A stretch of 64,000 bases of DNA from Oscillospiraceae bacterium (GCA_017518225.1 JAFWVV010000032.1:1-64000), one strand, 5' to 3'; shown: positions 51,199-60,530, counted from the first letter of the stretch. Notes: generated by a model from the letters alone, not told the origin. Made by a program: numbers and translations.

Positions 51199-51237
51199 GA
51201 TGCTGTTTTCCGTGCAATCCTGTGTGTGAAAGGATTT

Positions 51238-52611
<1,374 letters not shown>

Positions 52612-52742
52612 TCAAAGGGTAAAAGGAAAGAAAAAAATAAAAAAACAGCAGGGAAATAGTACACAAAATCTCCTTCGCACAGCTTCGGATCGGCGCTTTT
52701 TTCTGTGCGAAATGACGAAGGAGGCAGAGCGGCAGCGTAAGT

Positions 52743-52786
52743 GAGAAAAAAACAGCCCGTTTCCCCAACAGGGAAAACAGACTGTT
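52743..52786 (-). terminator. Terminator of the small RNA
   Basis: About 15-bp stem, AACAGCCCGTTTCCC (52751-52765) with GGGAAAACAGACTGTT (52771-52786), followed on the minus strand by TTTTTTTC. Confidence 0.8.
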
Positions 52787-52935
52787 TATCAACCGGTTTC
52801 TATGCCAGCCATGTTGGATTGACATCGTTGCCCGCACAACTTCCGCCTACTATGCCGACGGATGGCCCACAAGTAATCTTTGCTTGCTTTACGGGTTTAG
52901 GTGCCGATCTCACCGATGGGTGCCGCCCATCTCCT
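52745..52935 (-). ncRNA. Probable structured small RNA of unknown family
   Basis: A stand-alone transcription unit of about 190 nt between eno and a LysR gene: strong promoter at 52942-52970, then several local hairpins (GATGGG/CCCATC near the 5' end, GGTG/CACC, CAAG/CTTG, GTTG/CAAC), and an intrinsic terminator at 52743-52786 with a run of seven T. No credible coding frame exists in it. The length fits 6S RNA, but a rod-like 6S fold is not obvious by eye; other clostridial RNA families (for example Clostridiales-1 or raiA RNAs) are alternatives. The 5' end is estimated from the promoter. Confidence 0.62.
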
Positions 52936-52941
52936 ATATTA

Positions 52942-52970
52942 TGTATACCATACTTTTTTTCGTATGTCAA
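52942..52970 (-). promoter_or_regulatory. Strong promoter of the small RNA
   Basis: Minus strand TTGACA (52965-52970), 17-bp spacer, TATACA (52942-52947), with extended TGG. Confidence 0.85.
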
Positions 52971-53057
52971 GGGTTTTGTGGATAAAAAATGATTTTTCGA
53001 TCTATTCTTGCAAAATTTTTATGAAAAATGAATAAATTGCGATAATCTTATTCATGC

Positions 53058-53075
53058 GCCACAAGATCTTGTGGC
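53058..53075. promoter_or_regulatory. Perfect 18-bp palindrome upstream of the LysR gene
   Basis: GCCACAAGATCTTGTGGC, centred 70-75 bp upstream of the likely transcription start. A position and form typical for LysR-type regulators binding upstream of their own promoter. Confidence 0.55.
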
Positions 53076-53114
53076 AACAGAAGACCTGCGCAAACGGCTG
53101 CAAACAGGTTTCTG

Positions 53115-53143
53115 TTGTATCCAGGCGCGCTTTCATGTAAAAT
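53115..53143 (+). promoter_or_regulatory. Promoter of the LysR gene
   Basis: TTGTAT (53115-53120), 17-bp spacer, TAAAAT (53138-53143). Confidence 0.65.
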
Positions 53144-53172
53144 AAAGAAAAAAGGAGCGGAGGTGGGGCGTT

Positions 53173-54087
53173 GTGACGCTGCTGCAGATGAGCTATATCT
53201 TGGAGATTGACCGCTGTGGGTCGATGAACAAGGCCGCGCAGGCGCTGTTTGTCTCCCAGTCTGCGCTGTCCAGCGCGATTTCCGAGGTGGAGAAGGAGCT
53301 GGGGATTCGTATTTTCCTGCGCTCCAACCGCGGCATCAAGCTGACGGAGGACGGACGGGAGCTTTTGGGGCGGATCGCGCCGATCGTGGAGGGCAGCCGT
53401 CGGCTGAGCCAGCACTACGAGCACCGCCGCGCGCCCGACTGGGTGCAGCTTTCGATTGCGGCGCAGCGTTTTCCTTTTTGTGCCAAGGCCTTTGTGGAGC
53501 TGCTGCGCAGCTTGCGGCAGCGGCCGATGCAGGTGAGCCTGAAGGAAATGGATATGGCGGCGGTCATTCGCGAGCTGGCCTCCGGCGCAAGCGAGCTGGG
53601 GATTATTTTTGTTTCGGACAGAACCGATCATGCCATCCGCCGCAGTCTGGAGGAGCATCAACTGCGCTTTGAGCCTCTGCTTTCTCTGCGACCGCAGGTG
53701 TTTATGCGCCGCGATCACCCGCTCGCGCAGGAGCGTTCCTTGACCGTCGATCAGCTGCGCCCTTATCCGAACGTGGTCTTTACACAGACCGACTACGACC
53801 CCAACTACGCCGAGGAGGCCGTGGCCGGCAGCGGTGCGGGATTCGAGCAGCTCGTTTATGTCAGCGACCGTGCGACCATCTACAATATCATGGCGCATAC
53901 CGACTGCGTCTCCACCGGCAGCGGTGTTCTTCCGGTGGGCTATACCGACGAGCGGCTGATCGCGGTGCCGCTGGAGGATTATTTTGAAATGCGGTTGGGC
54001 TACGTCTGCCGCAGCGGGCAGGCGCTGTCAGAGCTGGCGCTGCGCTTCATCGGCATGCTCACGCGCGTGTTGGAGGAGACAAGATAA
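53173..54087 (+). CDS. LysR-family transcriptional regulator
   Basis: A 304-residue regulator. The N-terminal helix-turn-helix reads GSMNKAAQALFVSQSALSSA, followed by EVEKELGIRIFLRSNRGIKL; residues about 90-300 form the effector-binding domain. A GTG at 53173 is the best start (GGAGGTGGGGCG before it; typical LysR N-terminus TLLQMSYILEIDRCGS); the next ATG would lose the first strand. The target genes and effector are unknown; the neighbour methionine gamma-lyase is convergent, so not directly coupled. Confidence 0.92.
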   Translation: MTLLQMSYILEIDRCGSMNKAAQALFVSQSALSSAISEVEKELGIRIFLRSNRGIKLTEDGRELLGRIAPIVEGSRRLSQHYEHRRAPDWVQLSIAAQRFPFCAKAFVELLRSLRQRPMQVSLKEMDMAAVIRELASGASELGIIFVSDRTDHAIRRSLEEHQLRFEPLLSLRPQVFMRRDHPLAQERSLTVDQLRPYPNVVFTQTDYDPNYAEEAVAGSGAGFEQLVYVSDRATIYNIMAHTDCVSTGSGVLPVGYTDERLIAVPLEDYFEMRLGYVCRSGQALSELALRFIGMLTRVLEETR

Positions 54088-54104
54088 ATCAAGAATCAAG
54101 AATG

Positions 54105-54139
54105 AAACAATCCGGGCATCCAAGGAGCCCGGATTGTTT
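54105..54139. terminator. Bidirectional terminator
   Basis: Perfect 13-bp stem AAACAATCCGGGC/GCCCGGATTGTTT with T-runs on both sides, between the LysR and methionine gamma-lyase genes. Confidence 0.85.
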
Positions 54140-54148
54140 TATTCATTT

Positions 54149-54178
54149 CATTGTGAATCAGATCATTGTGAATCAGAT
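54149..54178. repeat. Tandem 15-bp duplication at the methionine gamma-lyase stop
   Basis: CATTGTGAATCAGAT occurs twice without gap (54149-54163 and 54164-54178). The right copy contains the stop codon of the minus-strand gene, so it duplicates its last codons and stop. Confidence 0.7.
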
Positions 54179-55366
54179 GGTGCGCAGAGCCTGATCCAGA
54201 TCGGCGATCAGGTCTTCGGCGTTTTCGAGGCCGGCAGACAGACGGATCAGTCCCGGCGCGATGCCGGAAGCGGCGAGCTCCTCGGCGTTGTAGGTGGAGT
54301 GGGTCATGGAGGCGGGGTGCTCGATCAGGCTCTCGGCGTCGCCCAGAGAGACGGCGACGGTGATGAGCTGCAGGCTGTTGACGAGCTTCATGCCCGTGTC
54401 CTTGCCGCCGCGCACCTCGAAGGCGACCATGCCGCCGAAATCACGCATCTGACGTGCAGCAATCTCATGGTTGGGATGGCTCTGCAGACCGGGGTAGTAG
54501 ACCGTCTCCACCGCGGGGTGCTCAACGAGGAAGGCGGCGATTTTTTTCGCGTTTTCACAGTGGCGCGCCATACGCAGCTCCAGGGTCTTCAGTCCGCGCA
54601 AAATGAGATAGGCGGCGAAGGGATCCATCACGGCGCCGGTCATGTCCTTGAGACCAAAGAGGCGCACCTGAGAGATGAAGTCCGCCTTGCCGACGACAAA
54701 GCCCGCAACGACGTCGCCATGACCGTTGAGGTACTTTGTGGCGGAGTGTACGACGATGTCCGCGCCCAGCGCAAGGGGATTTTGCAGGGCGGGAGAGGCA
54801 AAGGTGTTGTCGCAGACGACGCGGATCTCCGGGTTGAACTCGTGCGCGATCGTTGCCACCGCCGCGATGTCGGTCAGCTTCAGCGTGGGGTTGGCGGGCG
54901 TCTCCAGATAGACGGCGACGGTATTGGGCTTGAGGTGCGCGCGCACGGCGTCCAGATCGCTGGTGTCAATGAAATCGACCTCGACACCGTAGCGGGGCAG
55001 ACCGTGGTTGAGCAGCGCAAAGGTGCAGCCGTAGAGCGTGCCGTCGGCCAGAATGTGCTTGCCGGCGCCGGCGAGCGTCCAAAGCGTGGACGAGATCGCG
55101 CCCATGCCGGAGGCCGTTGCCAGACAGGCTTCGCCGCCCTCGAGCGCGGCAATCTTGTTTTCCAGTACGCTGACCGTGGGATTGCCGAGACGGGTATAGA
55201 TATAGCCGTTTTCCTCACCGGAAAAACGACGGCCGCCCTGTTCACAACTGTCAAAAACGAAGGTGGAGCTCTGGTAGATGGGGGTGCAGAGAGAACCGTA
55301 CTGCGTGTCCTCGACCTGTCCGGCGTGAATAGCCTTCGTGCCGAAACCGTTCATGTGGTGCGTCAT
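54173..55366 (-). CDS. Methionine gamma-lyase (trans-sulfuration PLP family)
   Basis: A 397-residue PLP enzyme. Typical features: TPIYQSSTFVFDS, YTRLGNPTVSVLENKIAALE, the PLP lysine in HSATKYLNGHGDVVAG (about residue 210) and GLIRLSAGLENAEDLI. TLYGCTFALL contains the cysteine (equivalent to Cys116 of the Pseudomonas enzyme) that marks methionine gamma-lyase; cystathionine lyases have another residue there. It would produce methanethiol, ammonia and 2-oxobutyrate from methionine. A broader cystathionine/homocysteine activity is possible. Confidence 0.88.
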   Translation of the reverse strand: MTHHMNGFGTKAIHAGQVEDTQYGSLCTPIYQSSTFVFDSCEQGGRRFSGEENGYIYTRLGNPTVSVLENKIAALEGGEACLATASGMGAISSTLWTLAGAGKHILADGTLYGCTFALLNHGLPRYGVEVDFIDTSDLDAVRAHLKPNTVAVYLETPANPTLKLTDIAAVATIAHEFNPEIRVVCDNTFASPALQNPLALGADIVVHSATKYLNGHGDVVAGFVVGKADFISQVRLFGLKDMTGAVMDPFAAYLILRGLKTLELRMARHCENAKKIAAFLVEHPAVETVYYPGLQSHPNHEIAARQMRDFGGMVAFEVRGGKDTGMKLVNSLQLITVAVSLGDAESLIEHPASMTHSTYNAEELAASGIAPGLIRLSAGLENAEDLIADLDQALRTI

Positions 55367-55463
55367 GGCTGTATCTCCTCTTTTTGTTTTATATTTTTGC
55401 CCGAAAAACGGAATGCTTCCAAGAAAAAGATACCATAAATGTGAAAAAGTGGGGTAACGGGTA

Positions 55464-55502
55464 AAAAAGAACGCCTGTTATCAATAAAATCGATAACAGG
55501 CG
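55464..55502 (-). terminator. Terminator of the seven-gene operon
   Basis: Perfect 11-bp stem CGCCTGTTATC/GATAACAGGCG (55472-55482, 55492-55502), followed on the minus strand by TTCTTTTTT. Confidence 0.9.
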
Positions 55503-55509
55503 CGGGCGT

Positions 55510-56121
55510 TTATGCGTTTTCTGACGATGCAAGGCTTTGCAGCGCGGCGATCAGGCCGCGACGCAGATCCCCCAGCGGCAGGGCGGGCGTGCCCGCCGGG
55601 CGCGGCTGGGTGTCCAGCAGGGGAACGTGGATGAAACCGCAGGGGATGGGCGTTTCCAGCCCGCCGATATGGTGCAGCAGAGCGTACATCAGACTGTTGC
55701 AGACAAAGGTGCCGGCGGTGTTGGAGATGCGGGCGGGCACGCTTGCGGCTTCGATAGCCTCAACCATGCGCCGGATCGGCAGCGTGGAAAAATAGGCGTC
55801 CGGCCCCTCCGGTGTGATCGGAAGGTCGCGGGGTTGAAAGCCGTCGTTGTCGGGCATTCGGGCGTCCATGACGTTGATGGCGACGCGCTCGGGCGTGATG
55901 GCGTCGCGCTCCTCAGCCTGACCGAGACAGACGACGGCGTCCGGCTGCAGCGCGTCGATCAGCGCCACCGCCTCGTCCGCGGCACGACCGAAGACGGTTG
56001 GCAGCACGTGCTTGACGAGCCGGATCGTGCCGAGCTGCTCCGGCAGAGAGAGCAGCAGCTCCTGCGAGGCGTTGCTTGCGGCCTCGCCAAAGGCGTCAAA
56101 GGACGTGAGGAGGATTGTCAT
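55510..56121 (-). CDS. pcp: Pyroglutamyl-peptidase I
   Basis: A 203-residue cysteine peptidase removing N-terminal pyroglutamate. Catalytic Glu in EERDAITPERVAIN, Cys in SNTAGTFVCNSLMY and His in CGFIHVPLL, all expected of the C15 family. It overlaps the HD gene by 4 bp (ATGA) and ends the operon. Confidence 0.95.
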   Translation of the reverse strand: MTILLTSFDAFGEAASNASQELLLSLPEQLGTIRLVKHVLPTVFGRAADEAVALIDALQPDAVVCLGQAEERDAITPERVAINVMDARMPDNDGFQPRDLPITPEGPDAYFSTLPIRRMVEAIEAASVPARISNTAGTFVCNSLMYALLHHIGGLETPIPCGFIHVPLLDTQPRPAGTPALPLGDLRRGLIAALQSLASSENA

Positions 56122-56693
56122 GTTTCCATCTCCTTTTCGATGCGGTGCAGAAAGTCCGCTAAAAAAGTGTGGCGCTCCTGCGCGATCCGCTTTGCTTCAG
56201 CGGTGTGCATCCCGTCTTTCAAAAGCAGCAGCTTGTCGTAAAAATGCTGCACGGATTCCTCCAGCGGCCGCCCGTGCTCGCCGCCGTAGGCGAAGGTGCG
56301 CGCGATACCGACGGCGCCAAGCGCGTCCAGTCGGTCGGCGTCCTGCACGATCCGCCCCTCGAGCGTGGCGGGGCGCTTGTCACGGTTTTTGCTGAACGAA
56401 ACGCTGTTGATCGCCTCGCAAATCGCCTCGATCTGCACGGCGGGAACCTGATTGTCTGCTAAAAAACGCCGGGCGTTTTCGTTGTTTTCCGTGTGAAAGA
56501 GCTTGTGATCGTCCGCGTCGTGCAGCAGCGCGGCGAGCGCGACCGTCTGCCGGTCATAGCCGGGCTCTGTATCCGCGATGCGCATGGCGAGGCGATAGAC
56601 CCGCAGCGTGTGCGCCGCGTCGTGCCCGCCGCTGTTGCCGTCAAACAGCTCTTTGACGTAGGCGACGGCCCGTTCCCGGATCGTGTCGTTCAT
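56118..56693 (-). CDS. HD-domain phosphohydrolase
   Basis: A 191-residue HD-superfamily protein. Metal ligands: GGHDAAHTLRVYRLA (first H), ALLHDADDHK (HD pair) and the later IVQDADRLDALGAVGI (D). This resembles the YedJ/YhhH-type predicted phosphohydrolases for nucleotide-like substrates. Start at 56693 overlaps the VanZ gene by 4 bp. Confidence 0.88.
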   Translation of the reverse strand: MNDTIRERAVAYVKELFDGNSGGHDAAHTLRVYRLAMRIADTEPGYDRQTVALAALLHDADDHKLFHTENNENARRFLADNQVPAVQIEAICEAINSVSFSKNRDKRPATLEGRIVQDADRLDALGAVGIARTFAYGGEHGRPLEESVQHFYDKLLLLKDGMHTAEAKRIAQERHTFLADFLHRIEKEMET

Positions 56694-57241
56694 GCTTGGC
56701 GCTCCTTTCTTTTTCGGCGGATAGCGCGGATCGAGAAAAACAGCAGCGCGCCGAGGAGGACGCCGAGCGTATTGCAGATCAGATCGTCGATATCGGTGCT
56801 TCTCTCGTAAAACAGCAGCTGCGACAGCTCGATCAGCAGTGAATAGCCGAAGCCGGCCAGAACGACCTTCCAGACGCGATTGAGCTTTCCAAAGCAAAGC
56901 GGCCAGAAAATCCCGACCGGGATGAACATGGCGATGTTGCCAATGAGATTGCGCAGCCAGCCCTCATATGGATCAAATAGATGGACAAAAGGCACGAGAT
57001 TGAGCCGCAGCGGCAGGATTCGCGCCGCGTCGAAGTGGAGGTGCCCGATGAGTCCGCTTTCCAGATGCCAGGGGAAGTAGACGAAGCGCGCAATGACCGC
57101 CAGACAGATGTAGACGCAAAGCCAGCGCCAGATCTGCGCTCGCCGGACTTCGTTGAGGCGCGCGTATAAGACGAAGCTCACAGCCGTCCAGACCAGCGTG
57201 ATCAGCGTAAACAATTGTCCGTAGGTGATGCTAAAACGCAT
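56690..57241 (-). CDS. VanZ-family membrane protein
   Basis: A 183-residue membrane protein with four to five hydrophobic segments; NLVPFVHLFD, NIAMFIPVGIFWPL and STDIDDLICNTLGVLLGA are the VanZ signatures. VanZ-like proteins give low-level teicoplanin tolerance in some bacteria, but most chromosomal homologues are of unknown function. Overlaps its neighbour by 4 bp. Confidence 0.88.
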   Translation of the reverse strand: MRFSITYGQLFTLITLVWTAVSFVLYARLNEVRRAQIWRWLCVYICLAVIARFVYFPWHLESGLIGHLHFDAARILPLRLNLVPFVHLFDPYEGWLRNLIGNIAMFIPVGIFWPLCFGKLNRVWKVVLAGFGYSLLIELSQLLFYERSTDIDDLICNTLGVLLGALLFFSIRAIRRKRKERQA

Positions 57242-57265
57242 GGGTTCATTCCTTTCCGGGGCTGC

Positions 57266-57715
57266 TTATTTCAGTTCCTCAATCCAGCCGTCGCCCGCCT
57301 TCCGGTAAAACAGCTCGCTCAAGGGCTCCTCGCAGAATACGCGGAGATAATTCGTCATGCCGGAGGTCAGCCTTAAGCGGGGCAGCTCCGAGAGCCTTTC
57401 CCACCAGACCTCGCCCTCGTCAGAGGCGCGCAGTTCACCCGTAAAGCGGCTTGCTTTATATAAAAATACGAGATAGCGCCGCCCTTCGTCGCACCAGCCG
57501 ACCGTGCCGCAAAGCACGGGCGCGGCGATCGTCAGTCCGGTCTCCTCCCGGATTTCCCGGACGACGGAGTCCACGACGCTCTCGCCGGGCTCGACGTGAC
57601 CACCGGGAAAGGTGATTCCCGGCCAGTCCGGCTTCTTCCGGTCGATGACGAGAACTTTATCTTCGCGGCAGATCATGCACATGTTCGTCAGCTCCACTTG
57701 TTCCGTGCGCGGCAT
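57266..57715 (-). CDS. Nudix hydrolase (second)
   Basis: A 149-residue Nudix protein, box FPGGHVEPGESVVDSVVREI with REETGL following. Annotated members are 8-oxo-dGTP or other nucleotide-sugar hydrolases. Fourth gene of the operon; 23 bp after the GNAT gene. Confidence 0.88.
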   Translation of the reverse strand: MPRTEQVELTNMCMICREDKVLVIDRKKPDWPGITFPGGHVEPGESVVDSVVREIREETGLTIAAPVLCGTVGWCDEGRRYLVFLYKASRFTGELRASDEGEVWWERLSELPRLRLTSGMTNYLRVFCEEPLSELFYRKAGDGWIEELK

Positions 57716-57738
57716 TGCGTTTCTCCTTTATTATGCGT

Positions 57739-58278
57739 TCAGACCTTCCGGCTCGAGAGCCAGTCTTCCCTTGTCATTAGGTTTACATAACCAGTTCTCG
57801 TTTTGCCCAACTGGGGAACGGGCAGGTTTTCCGTCGTCCATTGATGGCGAAAACCGAGCTTTTCCTGTCCGCGCCGGGATTTCTCGTTGCCCTCGTAGTA
57901 GGCGCACCAGACGCGCGCGAGCTTTAAGTCCTCAAAGGCGTGGCGCAGCAGCTCCTGCGCGGCCTCGGGGACGATGCCGCGCCCCCACCAGGGAACGCCC
58001 AGCCAATAGCCGAGCTCGGCCTCGTCCTCTTGCTCGGCCAGATCGTTGTGGTGCAGGCCGATGCTGCCAATGGGCAGGCAGCTCTCTTTCCAGACGATGG
58101 CGTAGGTCTCCGGCGCGGATAATATCGTCCGGATGATCTCGCGGCTCTGCTCGACGCTCGTGTGCGCCGGCCAGCCGGCAATCGGCCCGACACGGGGGTC
58201 TTTGGCGTATTGATAGCAGGCCTCGGCGTCCGCCGCCTCCCAGGGGCGGAGGATCAGCCGGGCAGTTTGCAAGATCAT
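57739..58278 (-). CDS. GNAT-family N-acetyltransferase
   Basis: A 179-residue acetyltransferase of the RimJ/RimL-like group: TARLILRPWEAADAEACYQY, IGSIGLHHND, ELGYWLGVPWWGRGIVPEA (acetyl-CoA loop QxxGxG-like, here WGRGIVPEAA) and VWCAYYEGNEKSRRGQEKL. It may acetylate ribosomal protein N-termini or another amine. Start at 58278 behind GAGGTGAGCCCC. Third gene of the operon. Confidence 0.9.
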   Translation of the reverse strand: MILQTARLILRPWEAADAEACYQYAKDPRVGPIAGWPAHTSVEQSREIIRTILSAPETYAIVWKESCLPIGSIGLHHNDLAEQEDEAELGYWLGVPWWGRGIVPEAAQELLRHAFEDLKLARVWCAYYEGNEKSRRGQEKLGFRHQWTTENLPVPQLGKTRTGYVNLMTREDWLSSRKV

Positions 58279-58291
58279 GGGGCTCACCTCG

Positions 58292-58681
58292 TTAGCGCGC
58301 AGAATGCTTCTGTATATAATCCTTGATGGCAGCCAAATCGGCAAGATCCTTTTCTCTGCCGAGCTGCTGTTTCATAAAAATTAGACCTTGGAGTGAAATG
58401 ACGGGAAAGCCGTCGATCCATTCAACGCGGTCAAAGAGCCAATTTTCAAAAAACTCGATCTCATTTCCGAGAACAATTCTTCTGCTGCCGTCGGTCAAGA
58501 GCTCTGTGGGACAAGCCTCGGCCTCCAGCCGGTCAGCCAGTTTTTTGCTGCAGCCCAGATCGATATCGCGGGTTTCTTCTCTGATTCCGTGCATTACCAT
58601 GGCGCTGCCTGCTACCAGCCAATAGTCCTCTTTGGGAAGGTCAAGATCTTGCAGCTTTTGTATGATCTCTTGCTTATTCAT
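58292..58681 (-). CDS. Nucleotidyltransferase-like protein (MNT-type fold)
   Basis: A 129-residue protein with the nucleotidyltransferase signature VAGSAMVMHGIREETRDIDL: a Gly-Ser near residue 30 and the DxD pair in RDIDL. It recalls the MNT antitoxin/nucleotidyltransferase group (DUF6036/AbiEii-like), where the protein can modify or neutralise a toxin partner. The start overlaps the end of the ADP-ribosyltransferase gene by 4 bp (ATGA), indicating coupled translation. Catalytic competence is not proven. Confidence 0.78.
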   Translation of the reverse strand: MNKQEIIQKLQDLDLPKEDYWLVAGSAMVMHGIREETRDIDLGCSKKLADRLEAEACPTELLTDGSRRIVLGNEIEFFENWLFDRVEWIDGFPVISLQGLIFMKQQLGREKDLADLAAIKDYIQKHSAR

Positions 58682-59322
58682 GTCGTATGATCTTTCCACA
58701 AGGTAAGAACGGCGGCATGGATGCCGTCCTTGCCGAGCTTTTCAACTTGAAACCGGATCGGCGGCAGGATCACCTCGTCCGGCTCGTTGCCGACGGACGG
58801 ATATTGATCCAGGCGGATGGCGGGCGTCCCTTTCGCGGCGGTGATCGTCCAAAGGACGCCGCCGGAGCCGTAGGTCGCGTTTTCGGCGGGGTGCGGCTGC
58901 AGGGAACAGGAGGAAAAGCCTTTACAGTCTATGATCTCGCCCTCCCGCAGGCCTTCCGCATATTTGCTCTTGACGTTTCGGTAGAGGATCAGATCTTCCT
59001 CCAGCGGCTGCAGGCAGGACATCATGTTGTCGATATCCTCCCGGGCGCGGGCGATGATCTCCTGAAAGGTCTCCTGGGAGGTGATCAAAGGAAAGCGCTT
59101 TTTATGTGCCTGATACAGCTTGACGCCCTCTTCCTCCGTGCATTTCCAGCGCCGGGCAAAGCCCTGTTCCTCGGCTTCCTTCATGACGCCTCGGCCGTCC
59201 TCGTTGATGAGCCGGATGAAAGCCTCAATGCGCGTCTCGCTCTCCTGCCGCAGCAGGGCGTTGATCAAAAGATAGTCGTTGGCGGTATAAAAGCGCAGCG
59301 ATTCTTTCAGGGCGTCCGTCAT
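58678..59322 (-). CDS. ADP-ribosyltransferase-domain protein
   Basis: A 214-residue protein. The C-terminal half (residues about 105-210) matches the ADP-ribosyltransferase exoenzyme fold: EEDLILYRNV with the NAD-binding Arg at about 115, FSSCSL as the STS-like strand near 137, and the ARTT loop with the catalytic Glu in EPDEVILPP near 183. The residue two before this Glu is Pro, not Glu/Gln, which departs from the usual arginine-specific ExE pair. No signal peptide is present, so it acts inside or is delivered by an unseen route. Partner: the overlapping nucleotidyltransferase-like gene. Confidence 0.75.
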   Translation of the reverse strand: MTDALKESLRFYTANDYLLINALLRQESETRIEAFIRLINEDGRGVMKEAEEQGFARRWKCTEEEGVKLYQAHKKRFPLITSQETFQEIIARAREDIDNMMSCLQPLEEDLILYRNVKSKYAEGLREGEIIDCKGFSSCSLQPHPAENATYGSGGVLWTITAAKGTPAIRLDQYPSVGNEPDEVILPPIRFQVEKLGKDGIHAAVLTLWKDHTT

Positions 59323-59357
59323 AGAAACCTCCTTGTCCTTTCCGTGGAATTGTTTTT

Positions 59358-59386
59358 ATCATATCATACCTTATCGGCGACAGCAA
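59358..59386 (-). promoter_or_regulatory. Promoter of the seven-gene operon
   Basis: Minus strand TTGCTG (59381-59386), 17-bp spacer, TATGAT (59358-59363). Confidence 0.65.
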
Positions 59387-59420
59387 CAAAAAAGCTCTTT
59401 TGCCCGGGCGGACAAAAGAG
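59386..59420 (-). terminator. Probable terminator of the upstream Nudix pair
   Basis: 8-bp stem CTCTTTTG/CAAAAGAG (59395-59402 and 59413-59420), with TTTTTTG on the minus strand. Confidence 0.6.
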
Positions 59421-59480
59421 GCTTTGTTGATGGGAAAAGCGCGGAGAGGCGTCGACGGACATTGTGGCAAAGCTGTCTCG

Positions 59481-59999
59481 TCATGTCAGCAGTCCGTCCG
59501 CGATCAGGGCTTCGAGTACGCGCGCTTCCCGCTCGAACATCAGCCGGTGATGCGGGCTGTTTTTTACCCGGTAATTCGTTCTGATTGCGACAAGAGGCTC
59601 CACGTACGCCAGTCGGTACGATTCCCGCGCTTCATAATCGTCCAGTTGCTGAGGCGCTAACACATCCCTTACCTGACAGAGATAATAGTAATTATCCTGT
59701 ATAAAGCATTCCGTGGCGTCCCGGTCGCTTTTCTGGATTCGATGCACGTACCCATATTCTTTCACTGACGAGGGGATCACAATCAGTCCTGTTTCTTCCC
59801 GCGTTTCCCGGATCATGGCTTCAACAGGGCTTTCTCCGTTTTCTATGCCGCCGCCGGGGAATTTGTAATAGTCATATTTCAGGCTGTGGATCATGGCGGC
59901 CAGGCCGTCTTTGATAATAATGCTTCTTGCGCTGTTGTGCGTGAAAGTGTGCGTGCATTGCGCATGATCCATGGTATCCATCTCAAATAGCAATCTCAT
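59481..59999 (-). CDS. Nudix hydrolase (third)
   Basis: A 172-residue Nudix protein with FPGGGIENGESPVEAMIRET then REETGL. N-terminus short and acidic; the C-terminal part is longer than usual. Substrate unknown. Lies 25 bp after the preceding Nudix gene, so they are cotranscribed. Confidence 0.88.
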   Translation of the reverse strand: MRLLFEMDTMDHAQCTHTFTHNSARSIIIKDGLAAMIHSLKYDYYKFPGGGIENGESPVEAMIRETREETGLIVIPSSVKEYGYVHRIQKSDRDATECFIQDNYYYLCQVRDVLAPQQLDDYEARESYRLAYVEPLVAIRTNYRVKNSPHHRLMFEREARVLEALIADGLLT

Positions 60000-60024
60000 C
60001 GGTGCGGCCCTTTCGAATTGGTGT

Positions 60025-60459
60025 TTACAGGAAGCCTCTTCGCTTTGCCTCCTGTATCAATTTGGGCTGAATGAACGGATATGTCCATTCTGTTGGGAGC
60101 GTATCAAGCTTGAACACTTTTTCCATTTCGCTATGTAATTCCGTTTCAAATTCTGATATTTCAGCATAATACAGCATTCCGTACGTTTCTTCTCCGGTAT
60201 CATTGACTCTGTTTCTGCCGGTGACGGAGTAAACACAAACAGGCTCTATTTTAAAATCTACCGCCCCGGTTTCCTCATGCAATTCTCTTTTTGCGGTATC
60301 CAGAATCGCTTCTCCATGCTCTCTGTGACCACCGGGCACTTCAAAGGTATTCCGCTCCTTGTGTTTGCAAAATACCCATTTATCATCAGACTTTGAAATG
60401 ATAACGGCAAATTTAAGCAAGGCGTCTTCTGCCGCGTCATAAAATTTGACCTCCAACAA
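60025..60459 (-). CDS. Nudix hydrolase (fourth)
   Basis: A 144-residue Nudix protein: EVPGGHREHGEAILDTAKRE and LHEETGA, with F-Y-D-AAEDALLKFAVII at the start. A TTG at 60459, behind GGTGA, is the likely start; a second TTG follows directly. AT-richer than its neighbours. First gene of the Nudix pair, downstream of the tRNA-Leu terminator. Confidence 0.85.
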   Translation of the reverse strand: MLEVKFYDAAEDALLKFAVIISKSDDKWVFCKHKERNTFEVPGGHREHGEAILDTAKRELHEETGAVDFKIEPVCVYSVTGRNRVNDTGEETYGMLYYAEISEFETELHSEMEKVFKLDTLPTEWTYPFIQPKLIQEAKRRGFL

Positions 60460-60530
60460 TGGTTCACCGCCTCAAATGTTTTCCTTCATAAACTCACTGG
60501 CCATATGATATCAGAAACTGTCCGATTTCT

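Noticed and set aside
52745..52935. Assignment as 6S RNA
   Set aside because: Right size and isolated promoter/terminator, but the long rod with central bubble is not visible; left unassigned.
52741..52992. Small frame across the putative RNA
   Set aside because: Starts in the terminator T-run complement, no binding site; promoter and terminator on the other strand explain the region better.
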